This document shows positions 15,766-25,085 of a stretch of DNA of 64,000 nt, one piece after another. This DNA is from an uncultured Alphaproteobacteria bacterium. Its GTDB lineage: Bacteria > Pseudomonadota > Alphaproteobacteria > Micropepsales > Micropepsaceae. The DNA lies in contig CADEFU010000002.1 in the NCBI GenBank assembly GCA_902826695.1, forward strand, positions 186,001 through 250,000. The letters run 5' to 3'. The notes beneath the pieces are model-generated. The model made no database searches. It was not told where the DNA came from and saw only the letters and a program-made list of their open reading frames with translations. The first letter of the stretch is position 1; each line of letters starts with the position of its first letter. The translations under genes and the position numbers were made by a program.

Positions 15766-18311
15766 CGGTTGCGGTTGACGCGGACGCGCTGCTGCCGCCG
15801 GCGTTTGCCGCGTGGTTTGCGGTGCGAGGGTGGCAGGCCCGACCGTTTCAGCTCGCTTTGATCGAGGCGGCGCGCGCGCGGGAGCATGTTTTGCTCACTG
15901 CGCCGACGGGTGGCGGTAAGACGCTTGCCGGGTTTTTGCCGTCGTTGATCGAACTTTCGTCGCCGCGCGCTGTGGCCGTTGCCCCGCTCATGGAGGCACG
16001 CGAACAGAACCCGATCATCGCGCGTCTCAAGGCCAAAGCGGCACAGCGGCCGCGGGGCGTGCACACGCTGTATCTTTCACCATTGAAGGCACTCGCCGTC
16101 GATATCGCGCGCAATCTTGAGGCGCCAGTGAAGGAGATGGGGCTCAAAGTGCGGCTTGAGACGCGCACCGGCGATACCTCGGCGCATAAGCGGCAGCGGC
16201 AGAAGGTGGCGCCGCCGGACATTCTGCTCACGACGCCGGAGCAGCTTGCGTTGCTGCTTGCGACGCGCGAGGCGCCGCAGATGTTCGGCGAGCTGCGATG
16301 TGTTGTTTTGGACGAGCTGCATGCGCTGGCCCCATCGAAACGAGGGGATTTGCTGGCGCTCGATCTCGCGCGGCTGGCGACGCTCGCGCCCGGCCATTGT
16401 CGGGTCGGGCTGTCGGCGACGGTGGACGATCCGGAGATCTTGGCGCGTTATCTGGCACCGCAAGTGCCCGGTGAGGCGCGGTTTGCACGTGTCGTGCGTG
16501 GGGCGCCGGGAGCCAAGCCCAACATCTCGATCATGGAGACCGATGTCGAGGTGCCGTGGGCCGGGCACATGGCGAAGCACGCGATGCACGACATCCTTGC
16601 GGCCATCAAGGGCGCGCAGACGGCGCTTGTGTTCGTCAATACCCGCATGCAAGCGGAGTTCATTTTCCAGCAGCTTTGGAGCATCAACTCCGAGAATCTG
16701 CCGATCGCGCTACATCACGGATCGCTGGCACCGGAGCAACGGCGCAAGGTTGAGGGCGCGATGGCGAAGGGTGTTCTTCGCGGCGTCGTTTGTACGTCGA
16801 CGCTCGACCTAGGCATCGATTGGGGTGCGGTCGATCTTGTGATCAATGTCGGCGCGCCGAAAGGGGCGAGCCGGATCGCGCAGCGCATCGGGCGTTCGAA
16901 CCACCGGATGAACGAGCCGAGCCGCGCGTTGCTGGTTCCTGCCAATCGCTTCGAGGTGCTTGAGTGCGAGGCGGCACGCGATGCCCTGCTGCATGGGGAG
17001 CTTGATGGCGAGAAGCCGCGCGCCGGGGCGCTTGATGTTCTCGCGCAGCATGTGCTCGGGAGTGCCGTCGCGGCGCCGTTCGAGGCGGATGCGCTTTACG
17101 CGGAAGTGTTGACGGCGGCGCCGTATGCGCAGCTGCCGCGCGCGGATTTCGATCGGGTGCTCGACTATGTGGCGACCGGTGGCTATGCGCTGCGCGCTTA
17201 TGAACGTTATGCGAAGCTGAAGCAGACGGTTGAGGGCTTGTGGCGCGCGGCGAGCCCGCAAGTTGCTCAGCGCTACCGGCTCAATTGCGGCACGATCGTC
17301 GAGGTGCCGATGCTGAAGGTGCGCGTCGTGCGCAACTATCGCGGGCCGCGCGCAACGTATATGGGGCGCGTGCTCGGCCAAGTCGAAGAGTGGTTTCTGC
17401 AGCAGTTGTTACCAGGCGATACGTTTCTGTTCGCGGGACAGATTTTGCGGTTCGAGTCGATCGTCGAGAGCGAGGCGATCGTGACGCCGGGGCCGCCTGG
17501 CGATCCGCGCATTCCATCGTTCGAGGGCGGCAAGTTTCCACTGTCGACGTTCCTGGCTCAGCGTGTGCGCGAGATGCTGGCCGATCCCAAGCGCTGGGAG
17601 TTTTTGCCGGATCAGGTGAAAGAGTGGCTCTCGATCCAGCGTCTTCGTTCGGTGTTGCCGAAGGCGAACGAGATGCTGATCGAGACGTTTCCAAGGGGCG
17701 CTCGACACTTCCTCGTTTGCTATCCGTTCGACGGGCGGCTCTGCCACCAGTCGCTTGGCATGTTGTTGACGCGCCGGCTGGAGCGGATGGGGATGAAGCC
17801 CTTGGGCTTCGTGGCGAGCGAGTACTCGCTCGCGATTTGGGCTCTCGGCGCGTTGCATACGGTCGACATGGGCCGGCTGTTCGATGAGGACATGATGGGC
17901 GACGATCTCGATGCGTGGCTCGTGGAGTCGGCGTTGCTCAAGCGGAGCTTCAAGACTTGCGCGGTGATCGGCGGGCTGATTGAGCGACGCAACCCGCGCG
18001 AGGAACGGACGGGCCGCCAAGTCAATTTCTCGTCGGATCTGATCTACGATGTGCTGCGGACGCACGAGCCGGATCACATTCTGTTGCGCGCAGCCTATGA
18101 CGACGCGGCGACGGGCGCGCTCGATATCGCGCGGCTGGGCGCGCTGCTCAAGCGCATCAAGGGGCATCTGCTGCTGAAGAAGCTCGACCGGGTTTCGCCG
18201 CTCGCCGTGCCGGCCCTGCTCGACATCGGCAAGGTGCCGGTCGGGAGCGACGCCAGCGAAGCGCTGCTGGCCGAGGCGAGCGACGAGCTTATTGCTGAGG
18301 CGATGGGCTAG
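15762..18311 (+). CDS. lhr: Ligase-associated DEXH-box DNA helicase (Lhr core type)
   Basis: This 849-residue superfamily-2 helicase carries motif I APTGGGKTLAGF, motif II LDELHAL, motif III GLSATVDDPE, motif IV-V segments STLDLGIDWGAVDLVI, and motif VI QRIGRSNHR. A long winged-helix/Lhr C-terminal region follows. It is the Lhr-core form found with the ATP-dependent ligase, exonuclease and PdeM nuclease, where it unwinds DNA or RNA:DNA substrates during damage repair. The GTG start is coupled to the ICMT gene. The exonuclease and ligase relics lie 2-4 kb away on the opposite strand, and PdeM lies 10 kb downstream. Confidence 0.92.
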   Translation: MTVAVDADALLPPAFAAWFAVRGWQARPFQLALIEAARAREHVLLTAPTGGGKTLAGFLPSLIELSSPRAVAVAPLMEAREQNPIIARLKAKAAQRPRGVHTLYLSPLKALAVDIARNLEAPVKEMGLKVRLETRTGDTSAHKRQRQKVAPPDILLTTPEQLALLLATREAPQMFGELRCVVLDELHALAPSKRGDLLALDLARLATLAPGHCRVGLSATVDDPEILARYLAPQVPGEARFARVVRGAPGAKPNISIMETDVEVPWAGHMAKHAMHDILAAIKGAQTALVFVNTRMQAEFIFQQLWSINSENLPIALHHGSLAPEQRRKVEGAMAKGVLRGVVCTSTLDLGIDWGAVDLVINVGAPKGASRIAQRIGRSNHRMNEPSRALLVPANRFEVLECEAARDALLHGELDGEKPRAGALDVLAQHVLGSAVAAPFEADALYAEVLTAAPYAQLPRADFDRVLDYVATGGYALRAYERYAKLKQTVEGLWRAASPQVAQRYRLNCGTIVEVPMLKVRVVRNYRGPRATYMGRVLGQVEEWFLQQLLPGDTFLFAGQILRFESIVESEAIVTPGPPGDPRIPSFEGGKFPLSTFLAQRVREMLADPKRWEFLPDQVKEWLSIQRLRSVLPKANEMLIETFPRGARHFLVCYPFDGRLCHQSLGMLLTRRLERMGMKPLGFVASEYSLAIWALGALHTVDMGRLFDEDMMGDDLDAWLVESALLKRSFKTCAVIGGLIERRNPREERTGRQVNFSSDLIYDVLRTHEPDHILLRAAYDDAATGALDIARLGALLKRIKGHLLLKKLDRVSPLAVPALLDIGKVPVGSDASEALLAEASDELIAEAMG

Positions 18312-19230
18312 GTTCCTTGAGTTGCGGCAACGTCTCCCAGATGCGGCGGTCATGCGCGGGCACGACGGTCAAGCCCGGTATGGCTTCTTTCAGTTGGTGA
18401 AGTCGGACCAGGAGGCCGCGCACTTGTTCCGCGTCGTTGTCGACAAGGTTGCGGGCGAGCCAAGGTTTCTCGGCCGGATGGTCGATGCCTTCGCTCTGCC
18501 AGGCGGTGTCGCCGATCAGGACGTAGTGCTTACCGTCGGACGTGTTGATGAAGGCAAAGATCGAGCCCGGCGTGTGACCCGGGGCTGGTACGAGCACAAC
18601 GCTGCCGTCGCCGAAGTAGTCGAAGCTGTTTTCGAAGCCGAGATAGGGGCCGTTCGGGAAGTCGTACACCTTGTACGCTGTGGTGCCGATCTTGCGGGCG
18701 AGTTCGGTCGCTGCGCCGCCGTTATCGACGAAGTCGCGCTCGGCTTGCGGAACAAGCACGGGAATGTTCGGCAGATCTTCGAGGCCGCTCACGTGGTCCC
18801 AGTGCGCGTGCGTGAGGAGGATCGCTGAGGGCGTGATGCCTGCGGCGGTTAGCTGCTCGGCGACGGTTGGCTCCTGCTCGTAGCGCGCGGTCGTTTGCAT
18901 CAGCCACGGCGTCGTCTTGAAGTGCTCGGCGACGTTCTTGCCGAACCCGGTGTCGAAGACGAGCGTGCCTTTCGGGTGGCTGACCACAATGGCGCCCATG
19001 TTGAAGACGCGCTCTTCGGTCAAGTTGCCGCCGCGGTAGGCGAAGCCCGCGCTGGAGAGCATCTTGCCGGCGAGGATCGCTTTGAGTTCGACGCCCGGCG
19101 TGGCGGGAACGGGCGGCGCGGCGATGCCTTGCGCCGGCGGTGCGTCGAGGTCTTGCGGCGCGAACGTCCAGGCGAGCGCCAGGACGGCGGCCAGGAGCGC
19201 GAAGAGGACGAGACGGATCACAAGACGCAT
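18289..19230 (-). CDS. Exported or membrane-anchored MBL-fold hydrolase
   Basis: The 313-residue protein has an N-terminal membrane/signal segment (residues 3-22), a Pro/Ala linker, then a metallo-beta-lactamase domain. LLTHAHWDHVSG is the HxHxDH motif, PGHTPGSIFAF follows, IGDTAW holds the bridging Asp, and VPAHD is near the C terminus. This layout resembles lactonase-like MBL proteins, so quorum-signal or lactone hydrolysis is possible but unproven. It ends inside the helicase gene in convergent orientation (23-base overlap). Confidence 0.85.
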   Translation of the reverse strand: MRLVIRLVLFALLAAVLALAWTFAPQDLDAPPAQGIAAPPVPATPGVELKAILAGKMLSSAGFAYRGGNLTEERVFNMGAIVVSHPKGTLVFDTGFGKNVAEHFKTTPWLMQTTARYEQEPTVAEQLTAAGITPSAILLTHAHWDHVSGLEDLPNIPVLVPQAERDFVDNGGAATELARKIGTTAYKVYDFPNGPYLGFENSFDYFGDGSVVLVPAPGHTPGSIFAFINTSDGKHYVLIGDTAWQSEGIDHPAEKPWLARNLVDNDAEQVRGLLVRLHQLKEAIPGLTVVPAHDRRIWETLPQLKEPSPSPQQ

Positions 19231-19269
19231 GAGCTTTGAGCTTTCAATGGCTTCGGTGGTTTGAGGCTA

Positions 19270-21729
19270 TCACGTCCCCCTCGGCTTGGCGCGGGCGGTG
19301 GGGATCGCGGTCCAGGGGTCGTCGGGCCAGTGGTGTTTCGGGTAGCGGCCTTTGAGGTCGCGTTTGACCTCCGGATAGCCGTTCTTCCAGAAGCTTTTGA
19401 GGTCGCGCGTGACTTGCACGGGGCGGCGCGCGGGCGAGAGCAAATGCAGTGTAAGCGCCACGCGGCCGTTGGCTACCGTCGGCGTTTCGGCGAGGCCGAA
19501 CATTTCCTGCAGGCGAACGGCGAGAATTGGTGCGTCGTCGGCGTAGTCGATGGGGATGCGCGAACCCGAAGGGACTTCGACGTGCGTTGGCACTTGCGCG
19601 TCGAGGCGTTTTTTCTGCTCCCAGTCGAACTGGCTGTGGAGCGCGTTCGAGATATCGATGCGCGCGAAGTCCGCCGCGCGGGTGACACCGCCGAGAAAAG
19701 GCTGAAGCCAGGTTTCGAGCGAGCGGGAGAGCGCTTCGTCGGAAAGGTCGGGCCAGCCGGCTTCGGGCTCGAGCTTTCGGATGAACGCGACGCGCGCGCG
19801 GAACGCGTCCAACTCCGGCGTCCAGTTCAGCGCTTTGAGGCCGAGTTCGCGGATGCCGGTGAGGACGGCGTCGGCCAACTTCGCGGCGTCCGGTTTCTTT
19901 AGCGGGCGTTCCGCGAGGGTGAGCGCGTGGAGGTGCGTTTCTTCACGGGCGATCGCCGCACGTTCGCGGCTCGACCATTCGCAGACGTCGCGGGTCTCGA
20001 TGTGAGCCTCGAACAGCTCTTCTATTTCGATGCGTGAGAGCGGGGCGGCTTGATGGATTTTCGCGTTGGCGCCGGCGCCGTCGAGGGCTGCGATCGCGAG
20101 ATAGTCTTGCGCCGCGAGAGGGTCGGTTTCGGGCAGCGTGGCGCCGCGGCCATTGGCGAGGCGGAAGCTTGCTGGTCCGCGGCGCTTGGCGACGCGTTCG
20201 GGGTAGGCGAGGGCTGTCAGGCGGCCGGCGGCGTTTGTGTTGATGCTTGTGTCGCCGGCGTCGAGCGCGCGGCGCCAAGCGCGGGCTTGTTCGCGCGCGC
20301 GGGCGAGGGCGCCTCTGTCTGCATTTGGCGAACCGGTTTCGAAGGCTTCGAGCCGCGTGCGCAGGTCCGCGTCTTTGAGCCCACGGACGACGTCGCGTTC
20401 GCTCAGGATGGCGGCGAGTGCTGCGGCGGTTGCCCCTTCGCCTATCTCTTTCGCGCGCAACATCATGTGGGCGAGGCGCGGATGCGCGCCGAACGTGGCG
20501 CAGGCGCGGCCGTGCGCTGTGATGCGGTTGTCGGCGTCGATCGCGTCGAGTTCGCGCAGCAGATCTTGTGCTTCGGCGAATGTGCCCGGCGGTGGGGGAT
20601 CGAGCAGCTTTAGCCGGCTCGCGTCGCGTTCGCCCCAAAGCGCGAGGTCGAGCGCGAAGGGGCTGAGATCGCTCGTCAGGATTTCGGGCGGCGTGTATGG
20701 CGCGAGCGATCGCGTCTCAGTTTCGTCCCAGAGGCGGTAGCAGATGCCGGGCGCGACGCGCCCGGAGCGGCCTTTGCGTTGGTCGGCGGAGGCAAGGCTC
20801 ACGCGCTGTGTCACCAGGCGCGTCATGCCGGTCGCGGGGTCGTAACGGGCGAGGCGCTGGAGCCCGCTATCGATGACCACGCGTATGTCTTCGATCGTGA
20901 GACTGGTTTCGGCGATCGCGGTGGCCAGGACGATTTTTCGTGTCTGCGCTATTGGGCGGATTGCGCGGTCCTGTTGGTCGGCGGTGAGTGTGCCGTAGAG
21001 CGGCAATAGCGTCGCGCCGCGGAGATCTTGGCCTTGAAGGAGGCGTTCAACGGTGCGGATTTCGCCTTCGCCTGGAAGGAAGACAAGGAGGCCCCCGTCC
21101 GTCTCGTCAAGCGCGCGGAGGACGATGTTGGCCACGTACTGTTCGACGCGCGCGTTGGGTGGCGGTGGTGCGTGACGCGTCTCGATGGGGAAGAGACGGC
21201 CTTCGCTGCGCACGATAGCGGCGTCGCCAAGAAGCTTGGCGATACGCGATCCGTCTAGCGTGGCGGACATGACGAGGATACGCAGGTCCTCGTTGAGGGC
21301 GGCTTGGGTTTCGAGCGCGAGCGCCAGGCCCAAGTCGGCGTTTAGGCTGCGCTCGTGAAACTCGTCGAAGATTACGCAGGCCACGCCTTTCAGCTCGGGA
21401 TCGGATTGCAGGCGCCTGGTGAGCAACGCTTCGGTCACCACTTCGATGCGGGTTTTGGGGCCGACCTTTGTATCCAGGCGAACGCGGTAGCCGACGGTTT
21501 CGCCAGGCCTTTCGCCCAGGAGGCTCGCCATGCGTGAGGCGGCGGCGCGAGCCGCTACGCGGCGGGGTTCGAGCATCAGGATTTTCTTGGCGCTCGCCCA
21601 GGGCTCATTCAGTAGGGACAAAGGGACCAGCGTGGTTTTGCCGGCGCCGGTCGGGGCTTCGAGGACGGCGGCACGGGCGGTCCGTAGCGTCTCCTGTAGG
21701 GCGGGCAGGGCGGTTTCGATCGGCAGCAT
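19270..21729 (-). CDS. hrpB: ATP-dependent helicase HrpB
   Basis: This 819-residue DEAH/RHA-type RNA helicase has motif I EAPTGAGKTTLVPL, motif II IFDEFHERSL, motif III VMSATLDG, TSLTIEDIRVVIDSG, and motif VI QRKGRSGRVAPG. An HA2 region and the family-specific C-terminal domain (DWEQKKRLDAQVPTH, SGSRIPIDY) follow. The length equals the usual HrpB size. Cellular role in bacteria remains poorly defined. It is divergent from the desaturase gene. Confidence 0.95.
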   Translation of the reverse strand: MLPIETALPALQETLRTARAAVLEAPTGAGKTTLVPLSLLNEPWASAKKILMLEPRRVAARAAASRMASLLGERPGETVGYRVRLDTKVGPKTRIEVVTEALLTRRLQSDPELKGVACVIFDEFHERSLNADLGLALALETQAALNEDLRILVMSATLDGSRIAKLLGDAAIVRSEGRLFPIETRHAPPPPNARVEQYVANIVLRALDETDGGLLVFLPGEGEIRTVERLLQGQDLRGATLLPLYGTLTADQQDRAIRPIAQTRKIVLATAIAETSLTIEDIRVVIDSGLQRLARYDPATGMTRLVTQRVSLASADQRKGRSGRVAPGICYRLWDETETRSLAPYTPPEILTSDLSPFALDLALWGERDASRLKLLDPPPPGTFAEAQDLLRELDAIDADNRITAHGRACATFGAHPRLAHMMLRAKEIGEGATAAALAAILSERDVVRGLKDADLRTRLEAFETGSPNADRGALARAREQARAWRRALDAGDTSINTNAAGRLTALAYPERVAKRRGPASFRLANGRGATLPETDPLAAQDYLAIAALDGAGANAKIHQAAPLSRIEIEELFEAHIETRDVCEWSSRERAAIAREETHLHALTLAERPLKKPDAAKLADAVLTGIRELGLKALNWTPELDAFRARVAFIRKLEPEAGWPDLSDEALSRSLETWLQPFLGGVTRAADFARIDISNALHSQFDWEQKKRLDAQVPTHVEVPSGSRIPIDYADDAPILAVRLQEMFGLAETPTVANGRVALTLHLLSPARRPVQVTRDLKSFWKNGYPEVKRDLKGRYPKHHWPDDPWTAIPTARAKPRGT

Positions 21730-21821
21730 TGCACCCGTGGATGCTGCAATGGCGAAGCGCGGTCAAGTTCGTCGGGCAGCTGACGCGTCCGCGCACTAGG
21801 CGGGCGGGGGCGAATCCTGGC

Positions 21822-22859
21822 ATGGCTGAGGTCTGTTCTTTCAAAAGGTTTCTTGCGTTGTCCACCACGCGTGATGCCCGGGCCTGGGCGCAGCTTCTCG
21901 TTCCCTATCGCGATCCATCCACGCCGCGTTCGTTTTTGGAGATCGCCATTACCGTACTGCCGTTCTTGGCGCTGTGGGCGGCGATGCGGTTCTTGATGGG
22001 CTTCAGCTACTGGCTGGCGCTACCGCTCGCGATACCGGCGGCTGGTTTTTTGGTGCGCATCTTTTTGATCCTGCACGATTGCGGACACGGTGCGTTTTTC
22101 AAGAGCAAGGCGCTCAACGATTGGGTCGGCCGCTTGTGCGGGGTTCTGACGCTGACGCCGTTCGGCGTGTGGCGCAAGACGCACAACATGCATCACGCGA
22201 CGTCGGGCAACCTCGACCGGCGTGGGCTTGGCGACATCGAGACGATGACGGTCGCGGAATACAAGGCGGCGCCCTGGTACGAGCGGCTACGCTATCGGGC
22301 GTATCGTCATCCGATTACGTTGTTTTTGATCGGGCCTGCGTTCGTGTTCTTTCTGTCGAACCGGTTGCCGATCGGGTTGATGGATGGCGGTTGGCGGCCA
22401 TGGTTTTCGGCGATGGCTAACAACCTCGTCATCGCACTCGTCGCCGTCGGGATGATGTATCTCGTCGGGTGGAGCGAGTTTCTCCTCATCCAGATTCCGA
22501 TCCTGCTGCTCGCGTCCTCGATCGGTGTGTGGCTGTTCTTCGTGCAGCATCAGTTCGAGGGCACGGTGTGGGCGGGCTCCGACAAGTGGGACCTACAGCA
22601 GTCGGCGCTTCAAGGTTCGTCGCATTACGACCTGCCTGCAGTGCTGCGCTGGTTCACGGCGAATATCGGCGTGCATCACGTGCACCATCTGTCGAGCCGC
22701 ATTCCGTACTACCGGCTGCAGAAGGTGCTGCGCGACCATCCGGAATTGCGCGATATGGGGCGGCTGACGCTGTGGCAGAGTTTCTCGTGCGTTCGGCTTG
22801 CGCTGTGGGACGAGATGAAGGGGCGGCTTGTGAGCTTTCGCGATCTCAAGCGGGCTTAG
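21822..22859 (+). CDS. Fatty acid desaturase (membrane di-iron)
   Basis: The 345-residue integral membrane desaturase has three His boxes: HDCGHG, HNMHHATSG and HHVHHLSS, with membrane pairs between them. The pattern is that of acyl-lipid omega-type desaturases such as DesA, which insert double bonds into membrane acyl chains. The frame is open upstream, but ATG 21822 lies behind a GGGGGCG ribosome-binding site and begins the conserved part. Regulation by temperature is plausible with a cold-shock-type gene downstream, though the two are 180 bases apart. Confidence 0.9.
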   Translation: MAEVCSFKRFLALSTTRDARAWAQLLVPYRDPSTPRSFLEIAITVLPFLALWAAMRFLMGFSYWLALPLAIPAAGFLVRIFLILHDCGHGAFFKSKALNDWVGRLCGVLTLTPFGVWRKTHNMHHATSGNLDRRGLGDIETMTVAEYKAAPWYERLRYRAYRHPITLFLIGPAFVFFLSNRLPIGLMDGGWRPWFSAMANNLVIALVAVGMMYLVGWSEFLLIQIPILLLASSIGVWLFFVQHQFEGTVWAGSDKWDLQQSALQGSSHYDLPAVLRWFTANIGVHHVHHLSSRIPYYRLQKVLRDHPELRDMGRLTLWQSFSCVRLALWDEMKGRLVSFRDLKRA

Positions 22860-23041
22860 TCTTCGGCGGCCGTGCATACCAGGATTGCGCGAGATCTCGT
22901 GTGAGCGCACTCGCGCCACTTCGGAACGCGCCGTTGCGTATTCGTGTTGCTTGTGCGGCACGCACTGTCCCCCAAATGTGTCCAGGCGGCGCCGCGTCGC
23001 GCGCCCGGCTGCGCTATGCTCCTGAGCCGTGAGGTGATCCC

Positions 23042-23767
23042 ATGCGTACGATGGCGCGGGTGACGAGGTTCGATCCAGCGAGGGGTGAAGGCGCGGTCTT
23101 GTCCGAGGGCGGGGCGGTGGCGGCACTGACGCGTGCGGTGCTGGCGCCGCTCAAGTTCGACGCGCTGGTGACGGGCGCGATCGTCGATTGCGAGATCGCG
23201 CTGACCGCGGCAGGGCTTGCCGTGACCGAGGTTTTCGATGTGACGGGCGCACCGGCAGAGCCGGGCCAGCTCTGCGACCTGCCGCCGCGGCACGGGCCGG
23301 TGCGCGTGAAGGGCCGCGTGCTGTGGTTTCATCCGAACAAGGGCTTTGGCTTCGTTTGGGCGGGCGATGTGGACGCACTGTTGCATCAGAAGGTGCTGGC
23401 GGCGGCGGGGCTTCAGACCATCGGCCAAGATGCGGTTCTCGACTGCGATGCTGTGCGGACGATCAAGGGCTTCAGCGTCACCCGGATTCACGCCCTATTG
23501 GAACCTGGTGCGCCGCCGATGCCCCTTGTCGAGCCGCCGCAGCCGCTGCCGTGGAGGGACGGCATATGCCGGTGGTACAGCCGGCCGAGGGGCTATGGCG
23601 TCGTGACGCTGACGGCGACGGGCGAGGAGGTGTTCGTGCGCGGCTCGGCGTTGCGCCGCGGAGGCTTGCGTGCGATCGCCCAGGCTGAGCGTGTGTGCGT
23701 GCAGACCGAACAAACGCCGCGCGGTCTCATGGCGGTTGCCGTCGCGCGCCCTTCCGGCGCAGCGTAG
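23042..23767 (+). CDS. Cold-shock-domain protein with three CSD-like repeats
   Basis: The 241-residue protein can be divided into three OB-fold cold-shock-like units. Repeat 1 (residues 3-66) has a degenerate RNP1 site RGEGAVL. Repeat 2 (87-149) has the best RNP1, KGFGFVW, preceded by GRVLWFHPN. Repeat 3 (173-235) has RGYGVVT and EVFVRGSAL. Alphaproteobacterial CspA-like proteins normally carry one or two CSDs. GAGGTG precedes the ATG. It is expected to bind single-stranded RNA or DNA, with the middle domain the most canonical. Pro-rich linkers separate units 2 and 3. Confidence 0.75.
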   Translation: MRTMARVTRFDPARGEGAVLSEGGAVAALTRAVLAPLKFDALVTGAIVDCEIALTAAGLAVTEVFDVTGAPAEPGQLCDLPPRHGPVRVKGRVLWFHPNKGFGFVWAGDVDALLHQKVLAAAGLQTIGQDAVLDCDAVRTIKGFSVTRIHALLEPGAPPMPLVEPPQPLPWRDGICRWYSRPRGYGVVTLTATGEEVFVRGSALRRGGLRAIAQAERVCVQTEQTPRGLMAVAVARPSGAA

Positions 23768-23888
23768 GCGCGAAAAGGCCGGCCGATTGTGCCCCGGCGG
23801 CCCAGCGCCCATTGTTTCATTGTTTCATTGTGTGAGATCTCTATTGGACAGTCGGCGATGCCGAATGAGGAGAGGTTGAAGGAGAGGC

Positions 23889-24269
23889 ATGACGATCATC
23901 CGCAGCATCCTCGCCGTATTGGCCGGCCTTGTTTTCATCGTCGCGACGCATATGGGCACGGACGAGGTGATGCATGCGTGGGGCGTCTTCCCGCCCAAAA
24001 GCGAACCGATGTTCGATCCGGCGTCGAACGCGCTCGCGCTCTTCTATCGATGCGCGTTTTCGGTTTTGGGCTGTGCGCTTACCGCCTGGCTCGCGCCGCG
24101 GGCGCGTATGGCGCATGCGTTGACGCTGGGGGCGATCGGCACGGTGCTGGCCGGTCTTGGCGCTTATGTCATGATCCCGCTGAACGTCGGGCCGGTGTGG
24201 TATCCGGTCGCGCTTGCGGCGAGCGCGCTGCCGTGTGCTTGGGTTGGGGGGAAGCTCGTGCGCGGTTGA
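23889..24269 (+). CDS. Four-helix membrane protein of unknown function
   Basis: The 126-residue protein has about four predicted membrane segments (residues 4-22, 48-68, 74-95 and 101-122) and a short extramembrane stretch HAWGVFPPKSEPMFDP. A strong GAAGGAGAGG ribosome-binding site precedes the ATG. I do not recognise a catalytic motif or named family. Neighbours give no functional clue. Confidence 0.7.
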   Translation: MTIIRSILAVLAGLVFIVATHMGTDEVMHAWGVFPPKSEPMFDPASNALALFYRCAFSVLGCALTAWLAPRARMAHALTLGAIGTVLAGLGAYVMIPLNVGPVWYPVALAASALPCAWVGGKLVRG

Positions 24270-24343
24270 GCGCTTTTGCGGGTTTGCGCTTGGCGCGTGA
24301 AGCGGCTACCAGCGCCGTCGATCCACGGAAAGGCCTAATACCC

Positions 24344-24556
24344 ATGAAGAAGAAAAAGGGGCTGAACCCGCCCTACGCTCAAGCCACCAAAGACGCGCGC
24401 TTCGAAGGCACGTTCGAGGTGCTCGTCCCCGTGCCGGAGCGCGTGCGCCCGCACCGCGTGGCGCTGCAGTTCGACAGCCAGGCCGCGGCGGAGAGCTGGA
24501 TCCATTCGCCGGACGGCGAGGATGCAATTGCGGAGATTTTGAAGGCTGGGGTTTGA
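24344..24556 (+). CDS. Small basic hypothetical protein (70 aa)
   Basis: The 70-residue protein begins MKKKKGLNPPYAQ and has a compact alpha/beta C-terminal half (VALQFDSQAAAESWIHSPDGEDAI written in short: a strand, a helix, then an SPDGE turn). The ATG lies inside a much longer open frame, but GGAAAGG upstream and the onset of protein-like composition at 24344 mark the true start. No family recognised. Confidence 0.55.
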   Translation: MKKKKGLNPPYAQATKDARFEGTFEVLVPVPERVRPHRVALQFDSQAAAESWIHSPDGEDAIAEILKAGV

Positions 24557-24653
24557 ACTAAAGCGCGGTCCCTCGCGCGCATTTGTTATCGCGGCAATGC
24601 AACGAATGCCGTTTGAGGGCGTTGTCCTTTCTGTGTCACGAAAGGATACCCTC

Positions 24654-24995
24654 ATGTTGACCAAGAACACCTATCTTCGCCTTGTCGCCCTTGTGGTCGT
24701 GACGGGCGGATTGATCGGCGCAGTCCTGCCCGCCGATGCCCATGACCGGCGTGATCGCGACCGGACAAGCTTTTCAGTCACGCTGAATGGCGTCCAGCTC
24801 GGCTATCATGATGGGTACTACGATCATGGCCGGCGCTGGCATCCGTGGCGCTCGAACAGAGAGCGCGCCTGGTACCGGCAGAACCACCGCGATTCCTACT
24901 ACAACATGCGCCGTCACCGCGATCGCGACCGCTATCGCCGCGATTGGCGCCAAGGCCGGCGCGACGACTGGCGCCGCGAAGGCTATCACCACTGA
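24654..24995 (+). CDS. Exported Arg/His/Tyr/Asp-rich protein (113 aa)
   Basis: The protein has a cleavable signal peptide (LRLVALVVVTGGLIGAVLPADA). The mature region is dominated by Arg, Asp, His, Tyr and Trp in repeated RDRDR/RRDWR-like units and is almost certainly unstructured and periplasmic. AAAGGA precedes the ATG at 24654; an earlier in-frame ATG lacks a site. Similar short RHY-rich exported proteins are common in alphaproteobacteria without a known role; metal or nucleic-acid binding is conceivable. Confidence 0.65.
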   Translation: MLTKNTYLRLVALVVVTGGLIGAVLPADAHDRRDRDRTSFSVTLNGVQLGYHDGYYDHGRRWHPWRSNRERAWYRQNHRDSYYNMRRHRDRDRYRRDWRQGRRDDWRREGYHH

Positions 24996-25085
24996 CGCGC
25001 CTGCGTTAGCGACGAAGCGCCCGGCGGCCGATGAGGTGTGTCGGGCGTTTCGGCGCACGTGGGCCACGGCGAAGGATTACTCAAC

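Noticed and set aside
22860..23041. Possible small gene between the desaturase and the cold-shock gene
   Set aside because: No frame with a ribosome-binding site or protein-like composition; only a short CGAGATCTCG palindrome is seen.
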